DNA from: Antedon mediterranea
Lineage: Eukaryota > Echinodermata > Crinoidea > Comatulida > Antedonidae
Direction: 5' to 3'
DNA length: 64,000 nt
Assembly (NCBI RefSeq): GCF_964355755.1
Contig: NC_092678.1
Coordinates: 11,878,922 to 11,942,921, forward strand
The translations under genes were made by a program, and so were the position numbers. The notes below the pieces were generated by a model. That model saw only the letters and a list, made by a program, of their open reading frames with translations, was not told where the DNA came from and made no database searches. This document shows, in pieces, positions 63,958 through 64,000 of the stretch (positions within the stretch are counted from its first letter, which is position 1; every line of letters starts with the position of its first letter).

Positions 63958-63960
63958 CTT

Positions 63961-64000
63961 AAAGAATACAGAATACAGAAATTTATTGGTCCAAAAGGAA
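63961..64000 (-). mobile_element. LINE-type 3' tail at the E1 acceptor
   Basis: The minus strand reads TTTTGGACCAATAAATTTCT, then two TGTATTC heptamers, then TTTAAG and exon E1. This is the same tail style as 8520-8555 and 15505-15580. Confidence 0.6.

Overview
The window reads as a single animal (metazoan) locus. It is AT-rich, intron-rich and full of tandem repeats and transposon remnants. AGGCCTA-type words recur in the non-coding DNA, and there is a C1q-like gene and a stabilin-type receptor. I infer an invertebrate deuterostome, most likely an echinoderm; the species cannot be fixed from sequence alone.

One gene dominates. From about 63957 down to the left edge, on the minus strand, I can chain 52 exons (E1-E52, numbered in transcript order). 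Every junction is GT-AG and every exon phase fits its neighbour. They total about 6.1 kb of coding sequence (about 2,040 codons). The encoded order is EGF repeats, two FAS1 domains (E4-E11), EGF/Cys-rich (E12-E20), two FAS1 (E21-E28), EGF (E29-E36), two FAS1 (E37-E43), Cys-rich/EGF (E44-E50), then a seventh FAS1 (E50-E52) that runs to the window edge. That is the stabilin (STAB1/STAB2) architecture, without the vertebrate Link domain. The signal peptide and first EGFs lie beyond 64000. The transmembrane segment and tail lie beyond position 1.

The introns carry everything else. On the opposite strand, in the 7.35-kb intron between E45 and E46, sit a 5'-truncated LINE reverse transcriptase (7342-8376) and a C1q/collagen-like gene (10699-11511). 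The C1q reading frame is broken by an in-frame TGA and has no clean start codon. A Helitron-like relic with a decayed 23-residue (STPR-type) repeat lies at 43372-45550. There are also several DNA transposons or foldback elements with terminal inverted repeats, tRNA-derived SINE-like pieces, and a nearly perfect 1.94-kb tandem duplication (35195-39079).

The most unusual pattern is the placement of minisatellites. Of eleven arrays not obviously part of a transposon ORF, nine start within about 430 nt downstream of a 5' splice site. In two of them (22385-23217 and 15614-16690) the repeated unit is itself the 3' end of a stabilin exon plus its GT donor, amplified about 15-20 times. I treat these arrays of duplicated splice donors as the main candidate for something previously undescribed.
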